Source: Deltaproteobacteria bacterium
Lineage (GTDB): Bacteria; Desulfobacterota; Binatia; UBA1149; JAJCZL01
Length of the DNA: 64,000 nt
Assembly (NCBI GenBank): GCA_029262415.1
Contig: JAJCZL010000071.1
Location: 1-64,000, forward strand
Direction of reading: 5' to 3'
Notes under the pieces: generated by a model
Told to the model about the DNA's origin: nothing
The model's input: the letters and a program-made list of their open reading frames with translations, nothing else
Database searches by the model: none
Program-made: the position numbers and the translations under genes
In this document: one piece after another, positions 33,804 to 43,294 of the stretch
How the letters are laid out: the number at the start of each line of letters is the position of its first letter
How positions within the stretch are numbered: position 1 is the stretch's first letter

Positions 33804-33835
33804 AAGCCCTCCGCGCCTAACGGTGCGGGGGGCTT
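33804..33835. terminator. Intrinsic terminator between ddl and the acyl-CoA synthetase gene
   Basis: Stem arms 33804-33817 and 33822-33835 (AAGCCCTCCGC against GCGGGGGGCTT plus three inner pairs) enclose a TAAC loop; two pairs are G-T. ATTTATTTA follows on the plus strand. It starts 110 bases after ddl and abuts the stop of the minus-strand gene, so it may serve both convergent genes. Confidence 0.75.
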
Positions 33836-35432
33836 ATTTATTTAAGGTTAGCGCCCGCCGGACCTCACGCCTGAGGATTTTTCCTGAAGCGTTTTTCGGC
33901 AACGCGCTAACCACGCGTAGAGTGCGCGGCTTCTTGAAACGGGCTATTCGCGCGGTGGTATGTTCGATGAGTTCTTCACGGTCTACCCGGGCACCGGGCC
34001 TCAAGACGACATCGGCATGCACCCGCTCCCCCCAATCCGGATCGGGCAAGCCAACGACGGCCGATTCGAGCACGGCGGGATGCGTGGAGAGCGCAGCCTC
34101 AACATCTGCGGGGTAGATATTGAAACCACCACTGACGATCATGTCGTGCATCCGATCGATGATGGTGACGAACCCCTGCGTATCGATCACAGCGATATCG
34201 CCCGTGTGCATCCAGCCTCCGGCGTCGAGGCCTTTAGTCGCCGCCGTTGTGTCTACTCGATCAACAACGGCACTATCGAGCGTCGCTACGGGCCTACAAT
34301 CCGGGCCCGCCCAGTAACCCACCATCGTGTTGCGACCACGCACAACCAACTCCCCGGCTTCGCCGGCGCGGAGTGTCGCGCCGTCTCGAGCGACAATACG
34401 CACCTCGCCGACACTCGTAGGCTTACCGCACGAGCGCAGTCGCGCCGCACGTTGTTCTTCGTCACCGCCGAGGGGATGTTCTTCGCGCCGCAACGCGGTC
34501 ACCGGCCAAGTCGATTCGGTTAGCCCGTAGATCTGCACGAAAATCTGCCCGTAGCGGTCGATCCCGGCTACCAAACGATCGGTCGGCATCGGTGCACCGC
34601 CGTAAACTATGGTGCGCAACGACCGCAACCTTTCCGGCTCGGACAGCTCAAGAACACGCACGAGCATGGTCGGCACCAAGAATACTGTCGTCGCAGAATG
34701 TGCCGCTACCGTTTCGGCGAACGCGTCGGCGTCGAAGCGGTCGAGCAACACCGCACGCGCACCCGCTGCCAGGTGCGGAAGTAACAACGCCCCGGCGGCA
34801 TGCGTCATCGGCGCGGCTTGGACGAGAACATCGTCGCGCTCAACCGGCGCTATGACATCATTGACCGCCTCGACCGACGCCGCATAACCCTCACCGGTGA
34901 TCACCGCACCCTTGGCGCGACCGGAAGTCCCTGAGGTATAGCGGATCCGCACCGGCGCAGCTGCGTCGGGGAACTCTCCGGTGTCTGCCGTTGTCGCGAG
35001 CAGTTCGGACCACGCCGTCGTTGCGGTCTCGATCAGTACTGTCGCTGCCGCCGGCCCTGCGCCGATCGCCGCTTCACGTGTGCTCGCATCGACGATCAAA
35101 ACACGCGGTGTCGCATCCTCCAGAATCTCGCGGAGCTCGGCTGTCGAGGAACGCGTGCTCAGCGCAACCCAGAGCATGCCGCTCAAGAGACACGCCCACT
35201 CGGTCAACACCAAATCCGCACCGTTAGGTAGAAGAACCGCGATACGGTCGCCGGGCGAGGCTCGATGACGCTCGCGCAAGCCGGCGGCTAACGCGCAACT
35301 TTGCTCGAAGGTCTCACCGTAGCTAAGTGTTCGCGCGACGGCCCGCGGCGACTCACTCGACACGCACGCAAGCAGCTGACGATCGGCGAACCGGCGGCAG
35401 GAATCTGCGATCAGCCGCGCAACCGCAGACAA
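33834..35432 (-). CDS. Acyl-CoA synthetase / AMP-dependent ligase (ANL superfamily)
   Basis: 532 residues from a TTG one base downstream of the coaE stop. The ANL motifs are complete: RYTSGTSGRAKG (AMP/phosphate loop), VQIYGLTEST, GGWMHTGDIA, RMHDMIVSGGFNIYP and, near the C-terminus, KNASGKILRR with the adenylation lysine. It activates a carboxylic acid to acyl-AMP and then acyl-CoA. The overall pattern fits medium- or long-chain or aromatic acids, and the exact substrate is not readable. It sits directly behind dephospho-CoA kinase, which makes its co-substrate CoA. Confidence 0.92.
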   Translation of the reverse strand: MSAVARLIADSCRRFADRQLLACVSSESPRAVARTLSYGETFEQSCALAAGLRERHRASPGDRIAVLLPNGADLVLTEWACLLSGMLWVALSTRSSTAELREILEDATPRVLIVDASTREAAIGAGPAAATVLIETATTAWSELLATTADTGEFPDAAAPVRIRYTSGTSGRAKGAVITGEGYAASVEAVNDVIAPVERDDVLVQAAPMTHAAGALLLPHLAAGARAVLLDRFDADAFAETVAAHSATTVFLVPTMLVRVLELSEPERLRSLRTIVYGGAPMPTDRLVAGIDRYGQIFVQIYGLTESTWPVTALRREEHPLGGDEEQRAARLRSCGKPTSVGEVRIVARDGATLRAGEAGELVVRGRNTMVGYWAGPDCRPVATLDSAVVDRVDTTAATKGLDAGGWMHTGDIAVIDTQGFVTIIDRMHDMIVSGGFNIYPADVEAALSTHPAVLESAVVGLPDPDWGERVHADVVLRPGARVDREELIEHTTARIARFKKPRTLRVVSALPKNASGKILRREVRRALTLNK

Positions 35433-35433
35433 T

Positions 35434-36036
35434 TCAGTCCTGCTCCAAGGTACGCCACAGATGCGAGACCTGCCCCTCGAGATCTTCGATAGAACCGTTG
35501 TTCTCGATCACCCGGTCGGCGAACCGGCGCCGCACATCGTTGCTGGTCTGTGCGGCCATGCGCAAGCGCACGTCTTCGGCTTCCATACCGCGCAGCTGGA
35601 TCAGACGCATCGCTGCGATCTCCGGCTTTGAAATGACGACCCACATTTCACCAGCCGAACCCGTCCACCCGGTCTCGGTCATGAGTGCAGCCTCAATCAC
35701 GACAATTGCATCCTCGTCGTCGCGCATGATTTCCGCGATACGCCCGGCAACGTCGCGCCTGACTAAGGGATGAATTATCGCATTCAGATCAGCAAGGGCC
35801 TTCGCATCGTTGAATACAAGTGCGCCCAATTCACCACGGTCGATCGAGCCGCTCTCGCCGAGAACGCCGGGGCCGAAGCGCTCCAGGATCTTGTGGAAGC
35901 CTTCCTTGCCCGGTTCGTAGATCTCATGGGCGATCTTGTCGGCATCGACGACGTAAGCCCCGAGCTCGGCCAGCATCGCGCCCACGGTTGACTTGCCCGA
36001 ACCGATACCGCCTGTAAGTCCGATCATCTTTCCCAT
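35434..36036 (-). CDS. coaE: Dephospho-CoA kinase
   Basis: 200 residues, the normal length, from an ATG. P-loop GLTGGIGSGKST (residues 6-17), then VVDADKIAHEIY, and HPLVRRDVAGRI, all typical of CoaE, which phosphorylates dephospho-CoA in the last step of CoA synthesis. The lid and C-terminal helices are present (RMAAQTSNDVRRRFADRVIENN). Divergent from the GT-C-like membrane protein with only 51 bases between starts; the acyl-CoA synthetase follows immediately. Confidence 0.96.
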   Translation of the reverse strand: MGKMIGLTGGIGSGKSTVGAMLAELGAYVVDADKIAHEIYEPGKEGFHKILERFGPGVLGESGSIDRGELGALVFNDAKALADLNAIIHPLVRRDVAGRIAEIMRDDEDAIVVIEAALMTETGWTGSAGEMWVVISKPEIAAMRLIQLRGMEAEDVRLRMAAQTSNDVRRRFADRVIENNGSIEDLEGQVSHLWRTLEQD

Positions 36037-36087
36037 AGATCTATTCTAAACAGGAAGCCGCCCCTGCGAACAAACGCGGCCTTTGCA

Positions 36088-37617
36088 GTGCAGACCAGCC
36101 ATCATACAGCGCCCCCCGGCACCGAACCCGATTCCCTGACGCGCGCCGACCTCGGCTTGGCCACCATGGTATTCGCGGCCGGCCTCGCCTTGCTCCTCTG
36201 TTTTGATCCATACCACGCCCCGATCGCGCGCGATCCGGCAACCTGGAGCTACATGTCGATCGAAATCGCACGCGGAATGATCCCACACCGCGACATCTTC
36301 GTACACAAGACGCCGGGCGGTGCCCTGCTCGGCGCGATCGGGGCATGGCTGGCTCCGCGCCTATCGGGTGCCGACCCACTAGCCGGTGCACGAACAGTGT
36401 TCCTGCTGCTCGGCGCGATCGCACCGGCACTGCTCTATCTGGTCTGCAAACCGAGCATGGGAAAACTCGCCGCGCTCGCGGCAGCCGCGTTCATGATCGG
36501 CTACGACCAGTGGCCGGTCGCGGTATTCGAAGCGGTGCGCCCCAAGGTTGCCGTGGTCAGCTTCGGATTGGCAGGCATCCTTGCAGCGCAGAACGGGCGT
36601 GCCGCGCTCGCCGGTGCGGCTGCGAGCGCAAGCGTGCTTTGCTGGCAACCGGGGCTGTGTTTCGTAGCGGGCGCGGGCGCGTCGCTCACCGGCTATCTGC
36701 GCGCCGGTGGCACGGCGTTGGTCGGCCCGCTCGCGAGATTCGCACTCGGCGGGATAGTTCCCGTGGTCATGCTCAGCACATGGCTTGCCGCGAACGGTGC
36801 ATTCGGTGACTTCATCGCTCAGACCATCGGTTTTAACGTCACCTATGTCTCTAACAAGGCGCTGACGCCGACCGCGACAGTGATGCGACTCGCCGATGTT
36901 TTCCACCGTTGGAATCCGCTCGAGTGCGTGTTGTTGCTACCGGCGCTCCTCGGTGTGGCGCTGTACCGGCCGCGACCATCGCTCGGGGTTGTGGTGTCGG
37001 GACTCGCCTACCTGGCCCTCACTTTCGCGAACCTGCAAGCATGGCCTGACACCGTCTTGTTCGTGCCGATGGTCGCGGCCGTTCTTGCAGCCGGCCTGTG
37101 TGGACTCGCTACACGCGGATACACGGGCCTTGGTCGCGGCGCTTCGACGACGATGCAAGTCGGCGCGATCGCAGTCCTGGTCGGCGCGAGTGTTGTTGCT
37201 GTGCAGCCCGGGTCGGCACGATTGCATCCAGCGGTTAGCCTAGAGGAGCAGCGACGCTTCTACGCCGGTCTCGGCGCGGGCGTGTCGGCGTCACAAGCGG
37301 TCGTCGCAATCAGCATGCCCGAGTTTCTGATCCACAACGATCGGCGTTCGCAATGGAAATGGCCGTTCATGTTTAACGGCGTCGATCGGTTCGCAGCCAA
37401 GGAGTACGGCGGTTTTAAGGGGATGCTCGCCGAACTCGAGCAGCTAGATCCGCAACTGATTATGCTCGGACGGCGCTGGCTCGGTGTGGGCCGAAACCAC
37501 TTCGAGCGCTGGGCCGCCGAGCGATACGAACGCCGCGAACACAAGTTCCTTCCCTACTCACGGCCGATCGTCGAGTTCCGTCGTAAGACGCAACCGATCA
37601 ACGGGACCAAGAACTAG
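36088..37617 (+). CDS. GT-C-like integral membrane protein, putative glycosyltransferase
   Basis: 509 residues from a GTG. About ten hydrophobic helices run from residue 24 to about 375, followed by a soluble 130-residue C-terminal part. The first loop has ARDPATWSYMSIEIARGMIPHRDIF and HKTPGG. This resembles the first extracytoplasmic loop of ArnT/PMT-type glycosyltransferases, where an Asp takes part in catalysis. No specific family is certain. Its last bases overlap the convergent glyoxalase II gene by four. Confidence 0.72.
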   Translation: MQTSHHTAPPGTEPDSLTRADLGLATMVFAAGLALLLCFDPYHAPIARDPATWSYMSIEIARGMIPHRDIFVHKTPGGALLGAIGAWLAPRLSGADPLAGARTVFLLLGAIAPALLYLVCKPSMGKLAALAAAAFMIGYDQWPVAVFEAVRPKVAVVSFGLAGILAAQNGRAALAGAAASASVLCWQPGLCFVAGAGASLTGYLRAGGTALVGPLARFALGGIVPVVMLSTWLAANGAFGDFIAQTIGFNVTYVSNKALTPTATVMRLADVFHRWNPLECVLLLPALLGVALYRPRPSLGVVVSGLAYLALTFANLQAWPDTVLFVPMVAAVLAAGLCGLATRGYTGLGRGASTTMQVGAIAVLVGASVVAVQPGSARLHPAVSLEEQRRFYAGLGAGVSASQAVVAISMPEFLIHNDRRSQWKWPFMFNGVDRFAAKEYGGFKGMLAELEQLDPQLIMLGRRWLGVGRNHFERWAAERYERREHKFLPYSRPIVEFRRKTQPINGTKN

Positions 37618-38396
37618 AATTCGTCTTTGAGTGAGCGGGTCGCGGCGAAGATAGCGACGTCGTCGTCCGCGGTACCGGGTCGCTTAGCCTGCACCGAACG
37701 GCGAAGCTCTTCGTTGTCGCTGCGCAAAAACGGGTTGACGGCCTTCTCCAGGCCGATCGTCGTCGGAACCGTCGGCTCTCCCAGCGCTCGCAACGCAGCG
37801 GCCTGCTTGCGCCATTCCTGCAGCCGCTCGTTGCCGGGCTCGAGTGTCGCGGCGAACGCAAGGTTGCCTTGGGTGTACTCATGCCCGCAGTACACACGCG
37901 TGTCGTCCGGAAGGCTCGCGAGGCGTTCCAACGAAGACTTCATCTGCGCCGCGTCACCCTCGAACATACGGCCACAGCCGGCGGCGAACAAGGTATCGCC
38001 GGTGAACACAACAGCATCGTTCTCGAAATAGTAAGCGACGTGCCCACTGGTGTGGGCCGGAATAAACAGCGCCCGACCGTGCAAAGAACCGAGGTTGAAC
38101 TCAGCGCCGTCGTCGAGCGGGTCGCTTATGCCGGGGATTCGCTCGGCGTCGGCAGCATAGCCGAACACACGAAGCGCGCCTACGCCAAGCGCGTTGATTA
38201 AGTCTTGGTTGCCGCCGACGTGGTCAAAGTGGTGGTGCGTGGAAAGTATGGCCGTGATGCGCACACCTTCGGCCTTGGCGGCTTCCAGTACCGGCTTTGC
38301 CTCGGCGACATCGACGATTGCGGCTTCGCCGGAAGCTTCGTCGATAATCAGGTAGCCGTAGTTATCGGCAAGTTGAGGGACGGGAACAACGCGCAT
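37614..38396 (-). CDS. gloB: Hydroxyacylglutathione hydrolase (glyoxalase II)
   Basis: 260 residues from an ATG. Intact metallo-beta-lactamase fold: STHHHFDHVGGN (His54, His56, Asp58, His59), AHTSGHVAYYF, FTGDTLFAAGCGRMFEG and the final CGHEYTQGN. The C-terminal helical domain (NPFLRSDNEELR) is that of glyoxalase II, which hydrolyses S-D-lactoylglutathione to lactate. The full metal site contrasts with the degenerate MBL protein at 6584-7609. The lipoprotein gene lies 15 bases upstream on the same strand. Confidence 0.95.
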   Translation of the reverse strand: MRVVPVPQLADNYGYLIIDEASGEAAIVDVAEAKPVLEAAKAEGVRITAILSTHHHFDHVGGNQDLINALGVGALRVFGYAADAERIPGISDPLDDGAEFNLGSLHGRALFIPAHTSGHVAYYFENDAVVFTGDTLFAAGCGRMFEGDAAQMKSSLERLASLPDDTRVYCGHEYTQGNLAFAATLEPGNERLQEWRKQAAALRALGEPTVPTTIGLEKAVNPFLRSDNEELRRSVQAKRPGTADDDVAIFAATRSLKDEF

Positions 38397-38411
38397 ACGA
38401 GGCCTCGACTG

Positions 38412-39011
38412 TTACTCGGCCGCGCCCTCACCTTCTTCGTCGTCATCGTCGAAGAAGGCGTCGTCCTCTTCTTCGGGGTCGGGACGGAACGGCCGTGAAG
38501 CCTCGACTGTATGAACCGACTCTCCGGTCTCGGGGTCAAAGTATTCGAGTTTCGAATTCTCAGTTTCGGCCTCAAAGTCATATTCAAGTGACTGGATCGA
38601 CATGGTACGGCCCTCGGCATCAAGCGTGGTGCGGGCGGTAACGTAGTAGATACCGTTGTCACCGATAAAACCGGAAGCCTCGATCATCTGGGTTCCGTTG
38701 ACCCAGGTTGCCAACGCAAACTTCTTGTCGTCGCCGGCCTTGAAGCCAACCAAGAAACCACGCGCACTCGGCTTGGATACCTCCCCCTGGAACTCGCCCA
38801 TGCGGTAGCGTCCGTATCCATCGGGTTTCATCACCGGTCCACCGACGTAGTACTTCCAGCCGGGGCGCGGCTCGATCTTGGTCGGAGCCGCAGCAGGCGC
38901 TTCTTCTTTGCTGACCAACCGCTTCACGTCCTCGCAGCCGCCGACGGCAGCTATGAGGCTTAGGCTGAAAACCGATACGAATAGAGAAGTGAGAATAGGG
39001 GTGAATTTCAT
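38412..39011 (-). CDS. Lipoprotein with acidic C-terminal tail, unknown function
   Basis: 199 residues from ATG 39011 (ATG 39020 adds three). The signal ends LIAAVGGC, a lipobox with Cys near residue 26. The mature part is a small domain with GWKYYVGGPVMKPDGYGRYR, FALATWVNGTQMIEASGF and YYVTARTTLDAEGRTMSIQS. The last 25 residues are almost all Asp/Glu. No family recognised. It precedes gloB on the same strand; the coiled-coil gene upstream stops 26 bases before its start. Confidence 0.78.
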   Translation of the reverse strand: MKFTPILTSLFVSVFSLSLIAAVGGCEDVKRLVSKEEAPAAAPTKIEPRPGWKYYVGGPVMKPDGYGRYRMGEFQGEVSKPSARGFLVGFKAGDDKKFALATWVNGTQMIEASGFIGDNGIYYVTARTTLDAEGRTMSIQSLEYDFEAETENSKLEYFDPETGESVHTVEASRPFRPDPEEEDDAFFDDDDEEGEGAAE

Positions 39012-39036
39012 GGATACCATTTGGGGTTGATCGCCG

Positions 39037-39930
39037 TCAGGAGTGAGCGGCCTGCGGGTCTATGCTTGAACTTACGGCCACTACCGTATCGCCACCCCCG
39101 ATGGCATTGGAGAGCCGTCCTTCTACCGAGGAGACGTGACGCGAGAGCGCGTCGAGGCGTCCGGATTTCACACGAGCTTCGCGCGAAATCTCTGCCATGC
39201 GTCCTTCGAGGCGGGTGAGCCGCTCGCGAACCAATTCCATGGTCTGAAGCGCGCCCTGGGTGCCTTGGGCCTGAAGCTTGCGGGTTTCGTCCACCGACGT
39301 CTCGAGCTTGCGCATGCGTCGGCGTATCTCGCCGAGCCTCGCGTTAACGGCCTCGTCGCGGGCGGGGTCCTCTCCGCTTCGTTCGAGCCGCGAAACTTTC
39401 TCCGATATGCGTTCAAGCTGTGAACGCTGCACGGTCAGGTCGCGGATCAGTCGCGTAATGTGTTCGTCGCGGCGCAGGGCAAGGTGTTCGAAGCTGCGCG
39501 TGGCATCAGCGGACGCGCGCATGCGCGAGAGATCGCGACCCTGTATGCGTGCAAGCCCGGCCAAGGCCTCCTGCACCTGCACACCGTGCGAGCGCAGCTC
39601 GGAAACGCCGCCTGCGAGCAGAACCTCGCGTTCGCGGAGCTGCGTAACTTCGGAGGAGATCCGTTCGAAGCCTTCGCAGACCACATCCAGTCGCCCGTGG
39701 AGGTCGGATCCGTCGCCGAACATGGAGGCCCAAACGCGCGCGACCGAGGCGCCGTCGACACCTTTGGACATCGCCGACTTGGCTAACCGTGCGATGGCAC
39801 CAGAAGGAACCGACTCGGCCACTTTAGACACAATCATCGACACTTCACTCTCAAGGCTCCGAAATGCTCCGAGCAGACTCTGAAACGATTTATTAAGGGT
39901 CGTAGGACCCAATCCTTCGTCTACAACCAT
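39037..39930 (-). CDS. Coiled-coil protein, unknown function
   Basis: 297 residues from ATG 39930, which has GAGGGGTG eight bases upstream. Heptad-rich, charged helices dominate residues 70-280 (for example RLIRDLTVQRSQLERISEK and RLGEIRRRMRKLETSVDETR). The N-terminus (1-70) is a mixed helical region and the last 20 residues are Gly/Ser-rich. No transmembrane segment or signal peptide is visible, so it is probably cytoplasmic. Predicted elongated, possibly a structural or polar-localisation factor, but the sequence gives no function. Confidence 0.75.
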   Translation of the reverse strand: MVVDEGLGPTTLNKSFQSLLGAFRSLESEVSMIVSKVAESVPSGAIARLAKSAMSKGVDGASVARVWASMFGDGSDLHGRLDVVCEGFERISSEVTQLREREVLLAGGVSELRSHGVQVQEALAGLARIQGRDLSRMRASADATRSFEHLALRRDEHITRLIRDLTVQRSQLERISEKVSRLERSGEDPARDEAVNARLGEIRRRMRKLETSVDETRKLQAQGTQGALQTMELVRERLTRLEGRMAEISREARVKSGRLDALSRHVSSVEGRLSNAIGGGDTVVAVSSSIDPQAAHS

Positions 39931-40062
39931 CGCCACACCCCTCACGTCCGTCTGGACCGGACCGCAAAATCAACGGAGCTAGTGCGAGGATACAACCTTT
40001 GACCGGACGATGGCAAACCGTGGTATGTGCGAAATGGCGAGAAACTCGCGCTTTTTCCGTTT

Positions 40063-41553
40063 TCAGTGGGAGAGTTCTTCGAGAAGTAAGAGCATCCGAA
40101 CGACACCGGCGCGGAGTTCATCGGCACGGACACGCTCATTGGGAGCGTGAATCGTCGCCTCTTCCTGTCGCGTAATAACGATCGGCGCAAACCCGTAGGC
40201 CTCGATGCCTTTATCGCGGAAAAAATGACTGTCAGTAAATCCGGTGAGCATGGTCGGCAACACTACCGAGGGCCGTTTCTCGGCGGCAGCAACCCGTTCG
40301 ACTGCACGGGTAAGTGCGTTATCGAAGCCCGAGTTTGACGAGGGAATCGACAAGATCGGAGTTACCGTAACCTCGGCGTCATCGATTACTTCGCTGACAT
40401 CTCTCAGGAAGTCTTCGCAGTTGTGTCCCGGCAACAGGCGGCTATCGATCTCCGCGCTTGCGTGAGTGGGAACGCTGTTAACTTTTCGCGAGCCTTTAAG
40501 GACGTTCGGCACCAACGTGTCGTGGATGAGCGCGGCGGCGCTGGGATCGGATACAAACCATTCGTAGAACTCCTGATCGGCGAGCGAACGCTCGAGTTGA
40601 CGGAATTGGCGGGCGCGGTCTGCATCGAAGGAGGCGTATGCTGCGTAGTAGCCGGCAACGACCGCACCCACCTCCCACGGTCGCTCCCAGGTACGCAGTT
40701 TGTGCAGCGCATCGATGAGACGGGTAGTGGCGGTGGTCTGCGCGGGCCGCGATCCGTGGCCGGGCGGCCCGGTGGCATTAAGCCGGAACCAGCAGGGCCC
40801 CTTCTCGGCAACGTCGAGCTTATAGATGAGGGGTTTGCCTTCCTCTTCGATGATCCAGCCGCCCTCTGTGAGGACGTATTCGGCATCGGAGAACAGATTG
40901 AAGTGGTTCTCGACCATCCAGCCCGCACCGGCTTTGCCACCGGCCTCTTCGTCGGCAGTCGCGAGAAAGATAACGTCGCGGCCAAGATCGATTCCCGCAC
41001 GCTTGGCCGCAACCATGGCGAGCAGGTGGGTCATGCCCACAGCTTTTGCGTCGAGCGCACCGCGGCCGTAGAGCGCCCCGTCGCGAATGTGTCCCTCGTA
41101 CGGAGCTTCGCTCCAACGCGCTGCGTCGGCCGGCACCACGTCAATGTGGCTGAGAAGGATAATAGGCTTGTGGCGCCCGCCTTCTTTCGCTTTCAGGCGG
41201 GCTACGACGTTGGCGCGGCCGGTCTTCGACTCGAGCACCCGCACTTTGATCCCCTCGGACTCAAGCAGTTCGGACAGAAACCGAGCGCCCTCGACTTCGT
41301 TGCCAGGTGGGTTGGTGGTGTCAACGCGGATATAGCGCGACAAAAGCACGGGAGCGGCAGACGCAACCGCACCGACGATCGCATCGCGTCCTTGCGCATC
41401 GGCGCCCGGTATCAATACAGCCGCGGACTGGGTCGCAACCGGTCGATCGAGCGCTTCTTCTTCGAGAGCAGGGACGTCCGTTGGTGCGCCAATCGGGGCG
41501 GCCAAGAGTAGGGCGACCAGGAACTCGGCTTTGAGCTTCCCCCGTAGGGTCAT
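40063..41553 (-). CDS. Exported M20-family metallopeptidase
   Basis: 496 residues from ATG 41553. A signal peptide (AEFLVALLLAAPIGAPTDVPA) is followed by an M20/ArgE/CPS1-like fold: LLSHIDVVPAD (His, Asp), YGRGALDAKA (bridging Asp), FLATADEEAGG (Glu-Glu), GPPGHGSRP in the dimerisation domain, and GFTDSHFFR for the last His. The catalytic set is complete. It resembles yeast CPS1-like carboxypeptidases and N-acyl-amino-acid hydrolases; the substrate is unknown. The minus-strand SIMPL gene ends 96 bases upstream. Confidence 0.92.
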   Translation of the reverse strand: MTLRGKLKAEFLVALLLAAPIGAPTDVPALEEEALDRPVATQSAAVLIPGADAQGRDAIVGAVASAAPVLLSRYIRVDTTNPPGNEVEGARFLSELLESEGIKVRVLESKTGRANVVARLKAKEGGRHKPIILLSHIDVVPADAARWSEAPYEGHIRDGALYGRGALDAKAVGMTHLLAMVAAKRAGIDLGRDVIFLATADEEAGGKAGAGWMVENHFNLFSDAEYVLTEGGWIIEEEGKPLIYKLDVAEKGPCWFRLNATGPPGHGSRPAQTTATTRLIDALHKLRTWERPWEVGAVVAGYYAAYASFDADRARQFRQLERSLADQEFYEWFVSDPSAAALIHDTLVPNVLKGSRKVNSVPTHASAEIDSRLLPGHNCEDFLRDVSEVIDDAEVTVTPILSIPSSNSGFDNALTRAVERVAAAEKRPSVVLPTMLTGFTDSHFFRDKGIEAYGFAPIVITRQEEATIHAPNERVRADELRAGVVRMLLLLEELSH

Positions 41554-41649
41554 CGGGCGCCCATTGTACGCGTGGGCACGCCGGAACGCGATACGCACGG
41601 CAGATACATGTGCATTTCCCTGCGCGGAGTTGCGCACGCTCGCGCGCGA

Positions 41650-42405
41650 TCAGTCAATCGCGAACAGCACTTGCACCGTCGCCGACACGTTGACGTCCCC
41701 GGGCTCGATCGGGGTATCGGCTTCGGCCGCCATCGATCGCATCGCAAGCATCTTAGGCTGAGGTCCGATCGGGACCGCCATCGAGGACGATGCGTGCAGG
41801 ACTTCCCCAAGACCTATGCCGAGCGATTCTGCGATGGCATCAGCTTCGGCGCGCGCCTTGCGGCCGGCCTCGACCAGGGCCTGCCGACGGGCACCTGTCG
41901 TGTCCTCCCGGAAGAACGAGACCGAACCTGCGCCGGTCGCTCCCGCGCCGACCGCTTCGTCGATCAACTTCCCGACCTGCTGCAGATCAGAGGTCACAAC
42001 GCTCAGACTGTTGGTTGCTACGTAGCCGATCAGTGTCCGCTCACGTGCACCGCTGCGCTCGCCGTAGCGATACTCGGGGCTGAGATTGTAGCCCGAGGTC
42101 GAAACTTCGCCCTTCCCTTTGACGGCGGCCTTCATCGCGCGCACCACACGGTCGGTCGCGTTCGCGTTTCCCTGCACCGCAAGCTCGGCTGTTTTTGCGT
42201 TGGTCTGCACGTCGAACGTGACGCGCGCTCGATCGGGTGCCGCTTTTACCTGAACCGTGCCCGAGACGGAGATCGTTCGTTGTTCGGCTTTCGCCCTCAT
42301 ACCTTCTTGCGCCGCCGACGCCGGGCCGAGACCCGCCGCACCGTCCACGGCCATAACCGCAGTGCATGCCAACGCTGTGATCGCTGCAAAGTGTTGTGCT
42401 CTCAT
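41650..42405 (-). CDS. SIMPL domain (DUF541) periplasmic protein
   Basis: 251 residues from ATG 42405, with GAGAGG nine bases upstream. A signal peptide (to about residue 33, ending PASAA) precedes the SIMPL/DUF541 domain: TISVSGTVQVKAAPDRARVTF, VSTSGYNLSPEYRY, LIGYVATNSLSVVTSDL and ARAEADAIAESLGIGLGEV. These proteins form oligomeric periplasmic shells in some bacteria, and other members are linked to oxidative stress; the role here is unknown. It starts 13 bases after the AEC transporter stop, within a minus-strand block. Confidence 0.9.
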   Translation of the reverse strand: MRAQHFAAITALACTAVMAVDGAAGLGPASAAQEGMRAKAEQRTISVSGTVQVKAAPDRARVTFDVQTNAKTAELAVQGNANATDRVVRAMKAAVKGKGEVSTSGYNLSPEYRYGERSGARERTLIGYVATNSLSVVTSDLQQVGKLIDEAVGAGATGAGSVSFFREDTTGARRQALVEAGRKARAEADAIAESLGIGLGEVLHASSSMAVPIGPQPKMLAMRSMAAEADTPIEPGDVNVSATVQVLFAID

Positions 42406-42418
42406 CGCGACAAGCCTC

Positions 42419-43294
42419 TCATATTCCAAACGCCAGGACCAAAGGGATCGCGATAGCCGAGACCACGGTGCTGACCACCACAGCACCGGCGACAATCCCG
42501 GATTCGTTGCCGTACTTCTCGGCAAATACGAAATTGACGACAGCCGCCGGCATAACAGAAGCCAGCAGCAAGACGTCGCGCGGGATGCCTTCGACACCGA
42601 ACAGATCAACGAACGTACGGCCGACCAGGTAACCACCGACGAGTCGAAATGTCGCTGCTACAGCCGGGCCGCGCCACTCCTGCAGGCTTACGCTACGCAG
42701 GCGCAGTCCGAGCGAGATCAGCATCAACGGCACGGCAAGTTCGGCGAGAAGCGCAAGCGGCCGCATGACCACGCGTGGGACCTCTGAACCCGTGTACTGG
42801 AGAGCAAGCCCCGCCACAGCGGCGTAAACGTAGGGAAGCTTGAACGTCTCGTCCAGCCTGACCCGGCCGCTGGCTATCGCTACGCCAAGCGATGACTGCA
42901 ACAGCGCCGCAATCGAGAAAACAATCACGCCGTAGCGCAGCCCCGGTTGGCCGAAGGCAAACAACGAGAGCGGCAACAACATGTTCCCGGCGTTGAAGAA
43001 CATCGCCGGAAGATACAGTCCCGCAGCGTCACGACCGCTCAGCCGTGCACAGGCGCGCAACAAGAGGCCGACCCCACCGACGATGAACGCAGTGCCGAAT
43101 GCTGTAAGCGCAACGTCACCCGGTTCCATATGGCCTCCGGCCAGCGATGTGAACACGAGTGCGGGGCCGCCCAGATAGACGACGATCTCGGTCAATGAGA
43201 ACAAGTCGATCTGCCGCACCGCACCGAACCCGTAGCCCACCGCGATCAGGACAAATACAGGGAATACGGTTTCGACTACGGCGAGAAAGTTCAC
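42419..43294 (-). CDS. AEC (auxin efflux carrier) family transporter
   Basis: 291 residues from a GTG that overlaps the stop of the RlmE gene (GTGA). About nine to ten membrane helices. The pattern is that of bacterial auxin-efflux-carrier/malonate-type transporters: VFVLIAVGYGFGAV at the start, PALVFTSLAGG, MFFNAGNMLLPLSLFAFG (crossover with conserved Asn-Gly) and VMPAAVVNFVFAEKYG near the end. Probably exports or imports an organic anion; the substrate is unknown. Confidence 0.9.
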   Translation of the reverse strand: MNFLAVVETVFPVFVLIAVGYGFGAVRQIDLFSLTEIVVYLGGPALVFTSLAGGHMEPGDVALTAFGTAFIVGGVGLLLRACARLSGRDAAGLYLPAMFFNAGNMLLPLSLFAFGQPGLRYGVIVFSIAALLQSSLGVAIASGRVRLDETFKLPYVYAAVAGLALQYTGSEVPRVVMRPLALLAELAVPLMLISLGLRLRSVSLQEWRGPAVAATFRLVGGYLVGRTFVDLFGVEGIPRDVLLLASVMPAAVVNFVFAEKYGNESGIVAGAVVVSTVVSAIAIPLVLAFGI

